From Whitmania pigra (lineage: Eukaryota > Annelida > Clitellata > Hirudinida > Haemopidae): 64,000 bases of DNA. The notes below the pieces were generated by a model that searched no databases, was not told the origin of the DNA, and worked only from the letters and a program-made list of their open reading frames with translations. Location of the stretch: contig JAJTWR010000308.1 in NCBI GenBank assembly GCA_021613335.1, positions 1,570,001 to 1,634,000 on the forward strand. Reading direction: 5' to 3'. Shown here piece by piece: positions 43,101 through 60,397 of the stretch (positions are counted from its first letter, which is position 1; each line of letters opens with the position of its first letter). The position numbers and the translations under genes are program-made.

Positions 43101-46100
43101 AAAACTCCACAAAGAAGCTGCAGATACCAAGGCTGCAGTTGCAGAGGATTTGAAATCATCGGAGGTGGTTCTGCAAGAAACCATGGCCAAAAAGAAGGCC
43201 ATTGCAAAAGAATCACGAGAGATCATAAAGTATAATTTTAGTTTTAAATTTCAATATCTGTGCACGTTCAAGCCTAGTTCAAACTATACAAGTTATTTTT
43301 TTAAGAAAATTTAACGAAGTGGACGCTTTACACGAGAAAGTTAAGCGCGAGTTCAAAGAGTACGAGCAGAGGGACATGAGGTGTCAGGAAGATCAGAAAC
43401 ATTGCAGGAATGATGCCAAAAGTCTTGCAAAGTCACTACAGCAGGAAGAAACCAAGGTAAGTTCTGTCGCACTGGTTTAAATCCCACAGTTTATTAATGT
43501 TTAATTGGTTGTTTCAGTTGGCACAACTGAAAGTTATACCAGCAAAAAAGGAGGAAGATGCAAAAAAACTTATGAGTAAGTTGGAGAAACTCCAAATAGA
43601 CAAACAGAATGAGGAAGATAGGTTCAATGAGGTCATGAACAGCTTTCAGGACGAAACAAAGGTTTGATTTGTTTGAAATGTGATAAATATTTTCTTTTGA
43701 TTCTCCTCAAAGTTTCAAAGTGTGCTTGAAAATGTTAAAGGATCTCCAGAAGAATAAGGAAACAATGGAAAAAAAACTTTCAGTGCACCAAAAAAGTGTC
43801 AACGTTGCCAAGCAGGAGGTAAGTTACAAACAAGAGTTAACATCAGGATAGAGAAATGTTTACTTGTATTTTTCTTTAAAAAGCAAGAAATTAATTTTAA
43901 TATCTTGCTGATTTCAATTATTATGATGTGATTTGAAAGTACTGCTGCTCAAAAGAATTGAATTGCTTTTCAGTATCAATTGAAGCAGGCAGAGTTGGAC
44001 CTTTTGAAAAGAAATCATATGAAGGAATCTTCAAAGCTGACTGATATTAAAAGAAATTTAGAGAGGTTTCAGAAATTGTTGGAGGATAAAAAGGGGTATG
44101 CTCAAAGTGAATTCGTGTGATCATGAAATATTATTGGATTTTGCAGTTACAAAGATGACACATCAATGCTAATTCTACAATATTATTTTAGCCAGATAGC
44201 ATCTTTGCTATGAATGCTTTAGCAACTTCTGTTGATATACTTAATAATTTGTTTAGATCATTGGATGAAATCAATCAAAAGCTGCCTGATTGCAATGCAG
44301 CATTTGAACAAGCAAAGAAGGACTTAGCTGAAGTGAACAAGATTTATGATGAGAAAGGAATTGTTGTAAGCAATTAGAATCATTTAGACAAAGTTGTGCT
44401 TTAGTTTACACAAAGCATTATCTGACATTTTGCATTCATCACGAACAGGTGAACAAACTTCGAACTAAAGTTGAAATGGCTAAAAGCACTTACCAAACTG
44501 CTCAGGATCAAGGCAGAGTCATGGAGTACCTGATGAACCTAAAAAGAAGTGGTAAAATACCAGGAATTCATGGAAGGCTTGTGAGCATCACGAAGCTTAT
44601 TTATTCATTCATTTTGGCTTCTGACTTCGTTTTAATTTGCAGGGAGACTTAGGAGCCATGGATGAGAGATACGACGTTGCCGTGTCCACTGCTTGTTCTT
44701 ATCTCGATCACATTCTGGTCGACAACATGGAAACTGCCCAGAGGTGCATCGAGGCTTTGAAGGCAGGATCAGTTGGACATGCAAACTTCATTGGTCTCGA
44801 ACACATGTCCACATGGAAGCAGAACTGCTCCAGGAAAATTAATACGTGAGTTTTTTGGCTTGTGACTCAGAAGAACTGATTATGTATACATGTTATTATT
44901 ATTATTGTTATAATTATTGTTATTATTTATATTGAATTACTCCCCAGCAGTCAAGTAATTTAATTTAATAATCCAAATAGAAGCTTATGGCCTTCAAGGA
45001 CGAAATGATTTTTATGAAATTGCTGAGGCATTAAAAATATGACAAAATTATTGGCAAACAAATTTCTGATGACCGAACTTTTAAATAGCCCTGAAAATGT
45101 CCCTCGTCTCTTCGACCTGGTACAAGTCAAGAACGAGGAGTTTTTACCTGCATTTTATTTCGGTCTGCGAGACACTCTGGTGGCCAGAGACCTTGACCAA
45201 GCCACTAGGATTGCTTACGGATCCACCAGGTTCAGAGTGGTGACACTGGGCGGTCAACTAATCGATCTTACGGGTGAGTCGAGCACTCGTTAACCTCCTG
45301 CACTTCCGCACCACTGCCTGTTGTTTGATGTTATTTTCAATGTTGTTGTGACATGGGCATTTACATTGCATAAATAATTCAAAAGTTGTACCATACATTG
45401 ATTACATCATGTAATGACACGGATGATGTTAATTGTTTAGGAACAATGAGTGGAGGAAAAATTATTTGTTTAGGAACCATGAGCGGAGGAGGAAACCGGG
45501 TCTCGAAAGGGAAGATGGGCTCAAGTCTTGTTGAGCGAGTCGATCCTAGAGAACTTCAAGCCATGCAAAAAGAATTGGATGAGGTTTGTTTTCACATGCA
45601 TGCTTGTTGTTTTCTGAAATGTTTACTTGTGTAAATGAATAAGCAAAACAATCCATCTCAATTCATAACTAAATAATTGAAAGATAAAAAGTATGACAGA
45701 GACCATGCAATTGTTTTGGTCATCATACTAAGCACATATCAACTGTTTAGGTACAAGAAACAAATATCTACAGAAATTGTCAGCTAAATTTAAGCAATCT
45801 TTTTTGGGCAAAGCTGCAGAATTTCACTTCAGAACTTATATTGAAGATAAAATTGTTGAACTGCTTCTTCTCACGTGTCTGCTAAAATTCATCAATTGAA
45901 GCTGTTGTGCAAACAGCTTCTTGAGTTCATCTCTTATGTTTTTTTGAAAGATGGCAGAACCAATCTTAAATTCGGTCGATTGGGACATTATTTTATTTGT
46001 TATATTTCTCACATTTAAATTTACGCTTTCTTATCTGAGTTTGATATGCCAATTAGGGATAAAGATAAAAACATTTTGGTTTATCTTGATATTTCTTGTT

Positions 46101-49063
46101 GATATAAATTATCTACTTTTACCTCTTATTTGGAAATGACAGCATCTGAAAGAAGGACGAGCTTGTCAGGAGAATCGGTCCAAACTGCAGGAGGCTGTGG
46201 ACAAGATGCAGAGATCTCACAGAGACATGCAACATTCTGCTCAGAAAATTTCAAATGAGATCAAGGTATGTGATTGTTTGTGCTTGTTAGCAGAATAAAC
46301 ACCCTTTGATAGGATATACCTTGATAAGTTTTTAAAATCATTTTTAGAATATTGAAGAACAATGTTTGAGCTTTGAGAGGCAGGTTAAGGATCAGGAAGA
46401 AAGTGTTGCTGCCTCGATACCAAACGAAGAAAAATTGCAGGAAATGGAGGACATGGTTGCAAGTCTTAAGAAAGGTAAAATTTTCATTTTTGGGAGTTTC
46501 ATTTTGGAATCTCATTCATTAATTTGGCTCCAAATCTTTGTTTGCAGAGTATGAAAAAGTACAGAAAGTGGCTTCGGATTTGGAGGATGAAATCCATGAG
46601 TGAGTCTGAATTGAATAATTTTGTAATATTCAGAATAATATATTACATTTTTGATGTAATATACTTTGTAATATTCAGAATAATATATTACATTTTTGAT
46701 GTAATATACTTTGTAATATTCAGAATAATATATTGCATTTTTGATGTAATATACTTTGTAATATTCAGAATATATTTTGTGATGTTCTGGATACCCTATA
46801 AATTTTGATGAATTCTAGACTTATCTAGAAGTAATATAAAACATTGTAAAGGTGCCTTAACTGATTGTCAGGATCCACAAACAAATAATGGAAATAGGAG
46901 GGAGGGAATTGAAGTCCATTGAGACGAGGATGAACCTTTTAAACACAGAGATCGATCAACTCAACAACGCCCTCACAGAAGTCAACGTTGCTATCAAAAC
47001 AGCTCAGAGGTGAGGCAATGATCCCTTTTAAAGCCTATAAATCAGTTGATCAATTTCTGTAACAAATGTAGCTTGTTTGTTGTGCCTTTTACGATATCTA
47101 TATTTGATGCAATTTTTAATTTGACAGAAATGCTGTGAAATCTGAAGCGAAGATTGAATCTTTGCAGAAGGAAATTGAGGCAAATAAGCAAAAGATGAAA
47201 GATTTGGAAAACGAGAAGAAAAGCATCGAATCAGAGGCTGAAACGGTGCTTGCCGATTTGAGCAAATCAGGGGTGAGATTGAAGTCGAATCATTGTCTGC
47301 TAAACTAATTGTTATGAGATTGTTGTTGCCTAATGCTTTTATGATGCTTGAGTGACATTTCATGATGCTCGAACAACATTTCATTATGCTTGAGTGACAT
47401 TTCATGATGCTCGAACAACAGGAGGACAAGAAGAAGTACGAGGAGTTGTTGTCGAAAGTGAGCGCAGAGACATCCAGGTTTGAAGGGGAGGAGCAGGAAC
47501 TTAAGAAACTACAGATCGTCATGAAACACAAACTTGAAAAGGCCACAACGGAAGAAGTCGAACGAAAAGAGAGAATCAATGAATTGAAAAAAGAGGTCAG
47601 CATGATTTAATTTTTCAAATCCATCTCCGCAACATTCTGTTTTTTGCCTTAAGATCAGTGTTTTTAAAACTTACATGATTTCTCAAGTGTAAGCACCTTA
47701 ATCATCATCATCTACCTCTTAGCTGGGTTATTTTGGCATGTTGTAAGACTTTTCTGATTGATTTTGGCATTTGAAATTGGAAATCAGTGACTCGTAACTT
47801 GTTTTTCCAGTTCAGTGAATTGAGTCTGAACCCGATCAAGGAGGGTGACAACGTGGAGCTGCAGATGTACTCAGACGAAGAGTTGGAAACGCACGACGCC
47901 GATCAAGTTAGGTACGACGTGACAACTCTTCAAAGCAATCTCTCCAAAATGAGACCAAACATGGCTGCCATAACAGAATTCAAGAAAAAAGTGGGTGTCA
48001 TTTTTAGCATCTGCTTGCTATAATTAAAATCTTACGAATTTACTATTAATAATAACATATTACTATATAAGATTCTTCTGTTGTTTGATGTTAGTACATT
48101 GCATCTTCTATTTGATGTTATTACATTGCAGGAAGACCTCTACTTGAAACGCATGTCGGAAATGACTCAAGTGTCGAATCTGAAGGACGAGCAGAGGAAA
48201 TGCTTCGATGAACTCAGGAAAAGAAGACACGCGGAGTTCATCACAGGATTTGGACAAATCACGAACAAGCTTAAGGAAATGTACCAAATGATCACACTCG
48301 GTGGTGATGCAGAATTGGAACTGGTTGATTCTCTCGACCCATTTTCAGAGGGGATTGTATTTAGGTAATAATATAACATTAATAACTATCATATTTAATA
48401 TGATGTCTGCTAAATAGTAAATCATCTGTGTTTATTATTTCGTTTTTATTTTTAAAACGTTCTAAACATGAATTTTTATTTAATTCAAAAATGTTTAATT
48501 TATGTAAACATGCAGAGGGTATCAGACCTCTGATACGAGCGAGAAGAAAATATTATCATAGATTTTGTAAATTTAAAAATTTATTCATTATTAACTTTTT
48601 TTAACTGCGTCTTAGTGTGAGACCACCTCAGAAGTCATGGAAGAACATCTCAAATTTGTCAGGAGGAGAAAAAACCTTAAGTTCTCTGGCCCTTGTCTTT
48701 GCTCTTCACCACTACAAACCGACACCTTTCTACGTCATGGATGAGATAGACGCTGCTCTTGATTTCAAAAATGTTTCCATTGTGGCACACTACATCAAAG
48801 TGAGTACACTACTTAAGTAATATATCTTAAGTAGTTCAATTTAAGATTTAAGTTCAATTTTAAGATTTGACAACATTGTCATTGATTGACCTTTTTTAAT
48901 TTTTCAGGAAAGGACCAAGAATGCCCAGTTCATTGTCATTTCGCTGCGCAACAACATGTACGAAATGTGTGACAGACTCCTGGGCATCTACAAAACCAAC
49001 AACTGCACGCACTCTGCTGTGCTCAATCCTCAATTAATGCGATGTATAATAAATGAGAAGTGA
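40117..49063 (+). CDS. SMC4: SMC4, condensin core ATPase, multi-exon
   Basis: Structural-maintenance-of-chromosomes ATPase that pairs with SMC2 in condensin and compacts mitotic chromosomes. More than 20 exons lie on the plus strand; the first are 40117-40183 and 40381-40499, and the third begins at 40559. The exon 2 acceptor at 40380 was chosen because it alone keeps frame. The N-terminal ATPase half shows [18 protein letters not shown] and Walker [21 protein letters not shown]. Next come [17 protein letters not shown] and long coiled coil. The hinge lies about 44.45-45.6 kb ([58 protein letters not shown]). The second coil runs to 48 kb. The C-terminal ATPase half has signature [19 protein letters not shown], Walker [18 protein letters not shown] and the D/H-loop region [14 protein letters not shown]. 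The stop TGA is at 49061-49063. No disabling change was seen. The intron at 41.99-43.09 kb carries repeats. Confidence 0.95.
42060..42120. repeat. Short tandem duplication in SMC4 intron
   Basis: A unit of about 34 bp containing CAGTATACAGTAATACAGGG occurs twice in direct succession (near 42062 and 42093). Confidence 0.85.
42361..42543 (-). repeat. tRNA-derived SINE in SMC4 intron
   Basis: Read on the minus strand it begins GGGGCGTGCAGGTTAGCC. It has an A-box-like TTAGCCAAATGGG and a B-box GCGTTCGAAACCC, then a body with CTGCACTGCC, GGAGCGCTATATAAATGG and a second GGCGCTATATAAATGAAG tail. A diverged second copy lies at about 62414-62585. The tail motif GCGCTATATAAAT is common at the 3' ends of animal SINEs. 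Confidence 0.8.
45431..45500 (+). promoter_or_regulatory. SMC4: Duplicated 3' splice site in SMC4 hinge (tandem acceptors 33 nt apart)
   Basis: AATTGTTTAG at 45431-45440 and TTATTTGTTTAG ending at 45473 are both followed by a GAAC(A/C)ATGAG(T/C)GGAGGA start. Either acceptor joins the upstream exon (…LIDLTG) in frame. The first would add 11 residues, including [11 protein letters not shown], before the conserved [13 protein letters not shown]. The duplicated segment includes the polypyrimidine-poor intron end and the first codons of the exon. Confidence 0.8.
46612..46780. repeat. 45-bp tandem repeat, 3.5 copies, in SMC4 intron
   Basis: The unit contains TTTGTAATATTCAGAATAAT and TATTACATTTTTGATGTAAT. 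The second part forms an inverted repeat (ATATTACAT/ATGTAATAT), so each unit can form a hairpin. Copies start near 46619, 46664, 46709 and 46754 (the last partial). The intronic position follows an exon ending at DLEDEIHE. Confidence 0.9.
47340..47421. repeat. Short direct repeats at an SMC4 intron end
   Basis: CATTTCATGATGCTCGAACA alternates with CATTTCATTATGCTTGAGTG. The last copy of the first supplies the splice acceptor (GAACAACAG) for the exon starting GAGGACAAG at 47422. Confidence 0.8.
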
Positions 49064-50185
49064 CCGTTTCTCTTCTTGCAAACGTTTTTTGATTAATTCA
49101 TTTTCCATTTTCAAATGCGTTTAGTTGCAACTTGAGCTTTAAAATAACTCCCAACCGTCGCTTCTCTTCTGCAATTTCTTCTTTTATACTTGTCTTGTCT
49201 TCCACAATCCGCTCTAAATTTCAATGTTTGAGTGATATCATTTAGACCAGGTTCACGTTTCTCGCCATTTTTAATGGAATGGTAAATGGTATCCAGTCTT
49301 AGGACATCGAATCCTTTCTACGTAACGTTGCTCCTTAGAAGTTGAATTCTAATGAATGTTGTTCGCGATGTTTGGATTTATTGGATGTACTGTTTAAATC
49401 ACTTTGAAAAAGCTTCGAGGCAATTAATTGCGAGAGCGTCTTCAATTTTCTCGTCCGAACGTTAGTCGAGCCCCGAACCATTCTTCAAAGATCTACTTGT
49501 TTTTAAAACGTCACGAAACATAGTTGAGGCTTTGTTAACAAATACTAATAAATAATAGTCCTATGGTGCATTAAAGCGTAGCGCCAAAGGCCGAGAGGAC
49601 GCAGAAAATTAGAATTTTGGGCCAAAGAATTCTAAAACCTCCACTGGAAGTGACTAAAATCTATGCCTGAAGGTGGCAAATCTTTGACATAAATTTTCTA
49701 TCAGAAAATGTTTCTTTATCCAGGACGTATGGATTGACTTATGGTGCTTTTAGCAGGTGGGATTTGTCAAATCTTAAAAAGGATAGAAACGATTTTCAAC
49801 AAAAGATTTTAATATAATAATTTTGTACATAAATTTAAAAAATATTTTATTTATTATTATCATAAAAGTTTAGATTTATATGGCGACAATTATGAAGTTT
49901 TTAAAACCTTGCCCAAAGCTTAGATCGATTATAAATTATCCAAATGCGACAACTTGCGCAATTAATATAATTTGTACTGTCTTTATAAAAAATTAAATTA
50001 AATTAACTTTATTAATTATAGCCGTTATTTTTGTGCAAATGTTTGATTTTACATTTTTATTACTGAATTCAGCTTTTCATGCCATCAAAAAGCATCGGCT
50101 CAAAATAAACATAAGAGAATCATTCGAAGATCGCTCGGGAAGTGGGCATAGTTAATTTCATAGAATTGTTCAATATAGAAGGTGA
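49064..50185. other. Intergenic between SMC4 and CUL4
   Basis: 1.1 kb with no recognised gene. It holds the SMC4 3' UTR (AATAATAAATG overlaps the stop region; further AATAAATAAT near 49548) and the presumptive CUL4 promoter. Confidence 0.5.
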
Positions 50186-55338
<5,153 letters not shown>

Positions 55339-55680
55339 AGTGCATGCTTTCATCTGTTTGTTTAGGAGTTTTATGATAATGTTTATTGTGACTCTGATTT
55401 TGTCAAAGATAAATAAACTATGTCAAAATACTGACGCTCTTCGCAGTTCCTGTGAATTGCATGATGCTGTTAATGAAGCAGTTTTTCGAATAAAAGGAAC
55501 TCCGACACCGCGTCATTATTATGTTGTTAAACAATAAGGCGTTAATTTTATTGATTTGTCAATCCCAGTTCCAAAGAATAAATAAATAGGTTGGAGACAA
55601 AATAAGACACTTAAATAGAATAAAAATTTCAGTTGAAGGCAAATACAATCTTTAAAAAAACAAATCTACTTGGCCTTCGT
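55339..55680. other. Convergent 3' region between CUL4 and plakin
   Basis: Contains AATAAACT (near 55410) and AATAAATAAATAGG (near 55580), plausible poly(A) signals for CUL4. The 76-codon plus-strand frame here is not supported as a gene. Confidence 0.5.
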
Positions 55681-55683
55681 CTA

Positions 55684-58600
55684 TAACTTAATTAAATTAA
55701 GGATAGCCTTCTTGAAGAATTGTAGTTTATTCTCGTCAACAGAGATCTTGTTGGATGGATCGATGTCTATAGCTGAGGCATCCTTGACGACGATAGCTTT
55801 GACAAAACCCTCTCTTATGGCGTCTCCGATGTACATATCTTTTTCCCACAAGGTGTCATGGTATGATCCGCTGTCTGGATTTATTAAACCCTCCCTAAGT
55901 GCCTCGGAAAAAGTATGGAGGCGCTGAGTCTTGCGATCCAGAACACCGTTAACCAAATAAGTCTTCGATTCGATCAATGGCTCCCTTTAATCAAATTTAA
56001 ATAAAACATTAGTTGATTAAATTAAATAAATAATTAATGATAAAACTACAATCTCTTAGAATAGCTCACTTGTATGAATCGTTGTCTGGCAAAAACTCGA
56101 CCAAGATGAGCCCACTGTCCAGAGCTTCAGCAAGAGTTAGAACATTCCCCGTCACAAGGTCTTTGTAGGAGTTTTCTTTCTGATTCAAAATTCCTCGTTT
56201 AACTGCCTCATCAATCGAGAGAACATCATGTTTACGAGGATCCCTAATTCCCTTTAGGATATAGGGTCTCGTTTCTTTTATCATTTTGATGTCGACCAAT
56301 CCCACGTCTTTCACTCTTTCCTGAGATTTGTTCACCTTCACCAGCTCCACCTTCAAACAAAAAATCATTAAAATGAAGGTCGGCTCATAAATACATTAAG
56401 ATGACTTTGACAATAAAATCACTTTAATTTTTCCAGCATTCATTGCTACAAGGATTGGGATAGATTCTCCAGTTATTTTATTAATGTATTTGCCTCCAGT
56501 TTGGTTAATAATTCCTCTGATAACAGCTTCATCCAGAGAAATCTCTTCCCCCGACAATGGGTCAGTGACACCTTACAATTATAGTTGTTACCAAATTATT
56601 AAACATAATAACGATTAGTATTTATAGAAAATTCACTTCAAACTACTGCAGACCTGTTATAGTAAAGGTCTGATTTTCCTCCTGTTCACTGGAAAACAAT
56701 TGTGACGTTGTTGCTAACTTTTTTTCTCTTTCCACTTGTATCTGCTCCTCAACCAGAGATCGTCCGTAATCATCGTAATCACTCTCATCAAAATCCAGAG
56801 ACACTTGCCAGGTTCTGTGGAGAAAATGAAATAAGGAGAAGCCTAACTTTAACTTGAAATTACTTTGATAAGTTATAAGTTTTGCAATCGTGGGAGTTTC
56901 AACAACTGCCTCAATTTAGTAGCTGAAATTATTTTTTACAAACTTTAACCAATCGGAGAGTTGCAAGAAGTGATATTGTTTCCAGTTGGAGACCGATAAA
57001 AGGCATTCAGGATGCTTGATGCTTTCTGTTAAAATTTTGTAAGTTTCCCAATGCTTCCAAAATTCCTGAAACAAAATTAGATAAAATTAAGTCATAACAG
57101 TATTCATGTATGGTACTAAAATAGACGATACATTAAATATAATTGGTGCAAATTATAAGATAATAATAAAGTATTTATAAGATAACAAATATTTATATAA
57201 TTACCCTATAGTAGAAAAGGAGTTCTTCCAACAGCTGGGTTTGTACAATCAGCAACGACCCAGTCTTCCTGTCTATAATTTTATAAGAAGAACACGAGAT
57301 ATAATTTTACATACTAGCTCCATTCAATATATCTGTTTGTTGTTTCCTAACTGAAATACCTGACTAATTATATGGTTATTCAATACCTACTATCTTTTTT
57401 GATAACCTAAGTAGCTGGCCATTAATCTACAGGTTTATTCTACTAATGAATCAACTAAAACGTTATTATAAACAGATTTAAAGATCTGATTGAAATTGTA
57501 ATAACAGCCACAACTTTCTTTACACTATAATAAAATGTAATTAAATAGGAACAGATATAATCACAGATGTATAAAGATGAATAAACGTAAACACAATTGA
57601 TAACTAGGGGAATCCAATAATTAAGAACAGTAACACTATTGACGAACGTGATTCATTAGACGTGGGGGCTTGATGAATGAGAGATCTAAGATGTGACATT
57701 CTTCTCTGTAGCTCCTCATAAGGAGGATAAGAAGTCCAATAATGAGAAAAAGTCTTCTCCACCAGACCAAGTAATCTCTTCACTTCCTGCTTTTCTTGAG
57801 GAGGTAAGTCAATCAAGAGCAATTCCTAGTGGGATTAAGTAGCGGTCATTTGAACTATATTGTGACCTTAGGTTAATTGCCAAACATTATTTCTTTTATT
57901 GTTGTATTATTTATAAAGACGCATTAATATTTTTAATAACGTACAATGCGTAATCCGCAAAAATAATAACAATTACTTATAGCAAGATGTAAATCGAGCT
58001 TAAAGTAGTTACTCTTTGTCATAGCTTATACAAAAACTAGCGCTAATATATTTCAGTGAAAACAGAGTATTGAGCGATGCACATGTTGCACAATGTTAGA
58101 AACACGTGACTCGCGAACAGGCTCAACAAACCTCTTGTGGAGACCATATCTTAATGACAAACAACAGGAAGAGAACTATGTTCTTGCCGTAACGTTTTAC
58201 CATGTTGGTCCAACCAGCCAACAACTTGAGAATCAGCCTACCAATTAATAATTAACTTTTATCACTGAATGTAATTGTTTATCACGAAGGCAACGTCTAT
58301 GATCAGAAACAGACAACCTCGTACTAATTGAGTTTATTTAACATGGATGGCAATCAGAAGATTTACATTATAATTACCCCATAGATTTGTTCAAAAACTC
58401 TTCATCGGGGCCTGATATTTTAAGAAGTATCGAAGGAATCTCATAAATTTCTCCTTTAAGATTTTGCACCTAAAATTGCAGAACTGCTTTACGAAATGTT
58501 TGGAAGAGACAAGATATTTGTAATCATCACCTTCCACATTTGAATCTTGCTGTTATCAAGCAACATTATTTCCTCTCCAAGCTGCATATTCACCTGAAAT

Positions 58601-60397
58601 CACTAAGATCATTATTAACACGTAATCAATAACTACTATAAAGTAATAGGAAATAAACTTAATTAAGCAAAGGTCAAACATGTTTGGTAGAATAAGTGGC
58701 CAAAGCAAAACATGGTCTTGGAGATGTTATTCTGGATGTCCTCATGTGAGATGGCGTGAGTTCCCTCGTTTTGTGCAGAAGTTTATCCATCCGATCTTGC
58801 CAGCGAATGAATATTGCACTGGCACTCTGAAGGGCATCAGATTGATTCACCACTCAATCGTTCGCAGCTTGCATAGAATTTTTATAAATTTAATTACTTC
58901 ATCAACAAATTACCTTGACACCCCTAAGTAGTCTATTGATTGTGGTTCCATGAGTGTCTGTTTTAATGTTGATGACATTCAACAGCTCTCCGACTTTTTC
59001 TAGATCCACGGGCATCCAATGAGAATACTCATGCAGTGAATGGTAACACTGCAAAGAAGGATGCATTGATTCTCATAAAATGATGTGATTCAAGACTACG
59101 GAAAGCAAAAATGTAGCGGCTCGGAATAGCACAAATGCTGAAGTTGAAAATATTAGTACTTCGAATGGACGGCTAGATGTTATTGTACAACACAATATGC
59201 TCCCTTGGCGGGCAGATTTGCACTTACGATGAACTTTCTGTTATTAATTTTTGTTACCATCATTATCATATCTCTCAGTGATTGGAGCAAGAGAGACATT
59301 CGAGTAAATCATCTCTGGATTTTCAAATGATTATTTAACAAATGAATATTTGTAAAACCTGATGGTAGTCAGCTGCATCCTTCAAATGGAGTTCCGTGCA
59401 TTTCATCAACGTGTTCATCCAGTCCCAGTTATTTTGCAGCGAAATGATGCAATTCTGCATGTTTGGGATGTCATGAATTCTATAACTCTATGACTTCTAT
59501 TCAGGCTCTAGGGTTTTGGATGTAGTCTAAGACATCTTACCTGATAAACGTTAGCATCAGAGAGGTCATTGATGTCTGGAACAATAAAATCAGCCCTGCG
59601 CCGAAGTTTGTCACTCAGAGATACCGACTTGAAGATGACATCATTTGTAAACTTCTGAAAAGTTTATTTATCAAACGTAATTTATAAATAAGCCATTTAT
59701 TTAAGTGTAACAGAATTAAACAGACCCCGAAAATGTCTTCCATCGACTGCAATTCCAATAACGATTCAAGGCAATGGCTCTGTTTGACAATAGCGCCCTA
59801 AAAGCAACAGATAATAATAATAATTATTAGTATTAATAACTTTATATAATTATAATATATAATTAATAACATTAGATTTGAAGAAGAAACTGAAAACGAC
59901 GTGATCGTCATCTTGTTTGGAACTTAAAAGTTGTTGAAATTAAAATTTAATGAGTTTAAGAATCTTAAAATTGTACATTTAGCATCTTTAGGAAATTAAT
60001 CTCTTATTTGACTTATTTATGGAACGTCACTTACAAGAAGATTTCTATGGGTGTTTCGCAAGTGTTGGCTTTCTTTCGGCCCCTAAAATGGATGCCATTT
60101 AAAGCGGATGAATAGCACGACTAAATTTAATTTGAAATTTTAAAAGGACTCACCAGATTTTCAATCTCTGTGACAAAACTTTGGACGGCATCGTAGAGTT
60201 TTTTGTGGTCATTGAGTGATTCCACTATCGCGACTTTATTCGTTCCAATTGATGTATTTTGAAATTGAATCTGAAAACATGGACATCTCTAAAATGATGC
60301 AACAGGAGCACTTAAAACTCCTCACACTAAAAAGAGCGCTCAAAATTCACACCTGTTTGTTCGATAGCCATGTGTTGCAGTCGTCTGAGCGAGACAT
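55684..60397 (-). CDS. Compact plakin: plakin domain with SH3, then plakin repeats
   Basis: Cytolinker-type protein expected at cell junctions or cytoskeleton. The first exons are 60397-60353 (MSRSDDCNTWLSNKQ), 60270-60154 and a 48-nt exon beginning GPKESQHLRN; they join in phase 0. The plakin-domain spectrin repeats include KLYDAVQSFVTEIENL, IISLQNNWDWMNTLMKCTEL with HLKDAADYHQ, and CYHSLHEYSHWMPVDLEKVG. The inserted SH3 is recognisable as GEEIMLLDNSKIQMWK and VQNLKGEIYEIPSILLKISG. After more spectrin-like helices (LIDLPPQEKQEVKRLLGLVE; TGSLLIVQTQLLEELLFYYR) come plakin repeats: DPLSGEEISLDEAVIRGIIN, ITGESIPILVAMNAGKIKVE, VLSIDEAVKRGILNQKENSY, VLTLAEALDSGLI and TFSEALREGLINPDSGSY. The stop is just below 55690. 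I estimate 700-750 residues. No CH actin-binding domain precedes it and no long coiled-coil rod is present, so it is far shorter than spectraplakins or desmoplakin. Exon boundaries around 58.7 kb are uncertain. Confidence 0.85.

Noticed and set aside
46524..46808. 94-codon frame with repeated [15 protein letters not shown]
   Set aside because: It arises from the 45-bp intronic tandem repeat of SMC4, whose length is a multiple of three.
47028..47603. Minus-strand frame of 191 codons rich in Ser/Cys
   Set aside because: Antisense to SMC4 coiled-coil exons and intron repeats; the repeated CHSSIMKC comes from the direct repeats at 47340-47421.
58680..58931. Plus-strand 83-codon frame
   Set aside because: Antisense to a plakin-domain exon (minus strand frame AIFIRWQDRMDKLLHKTREL).
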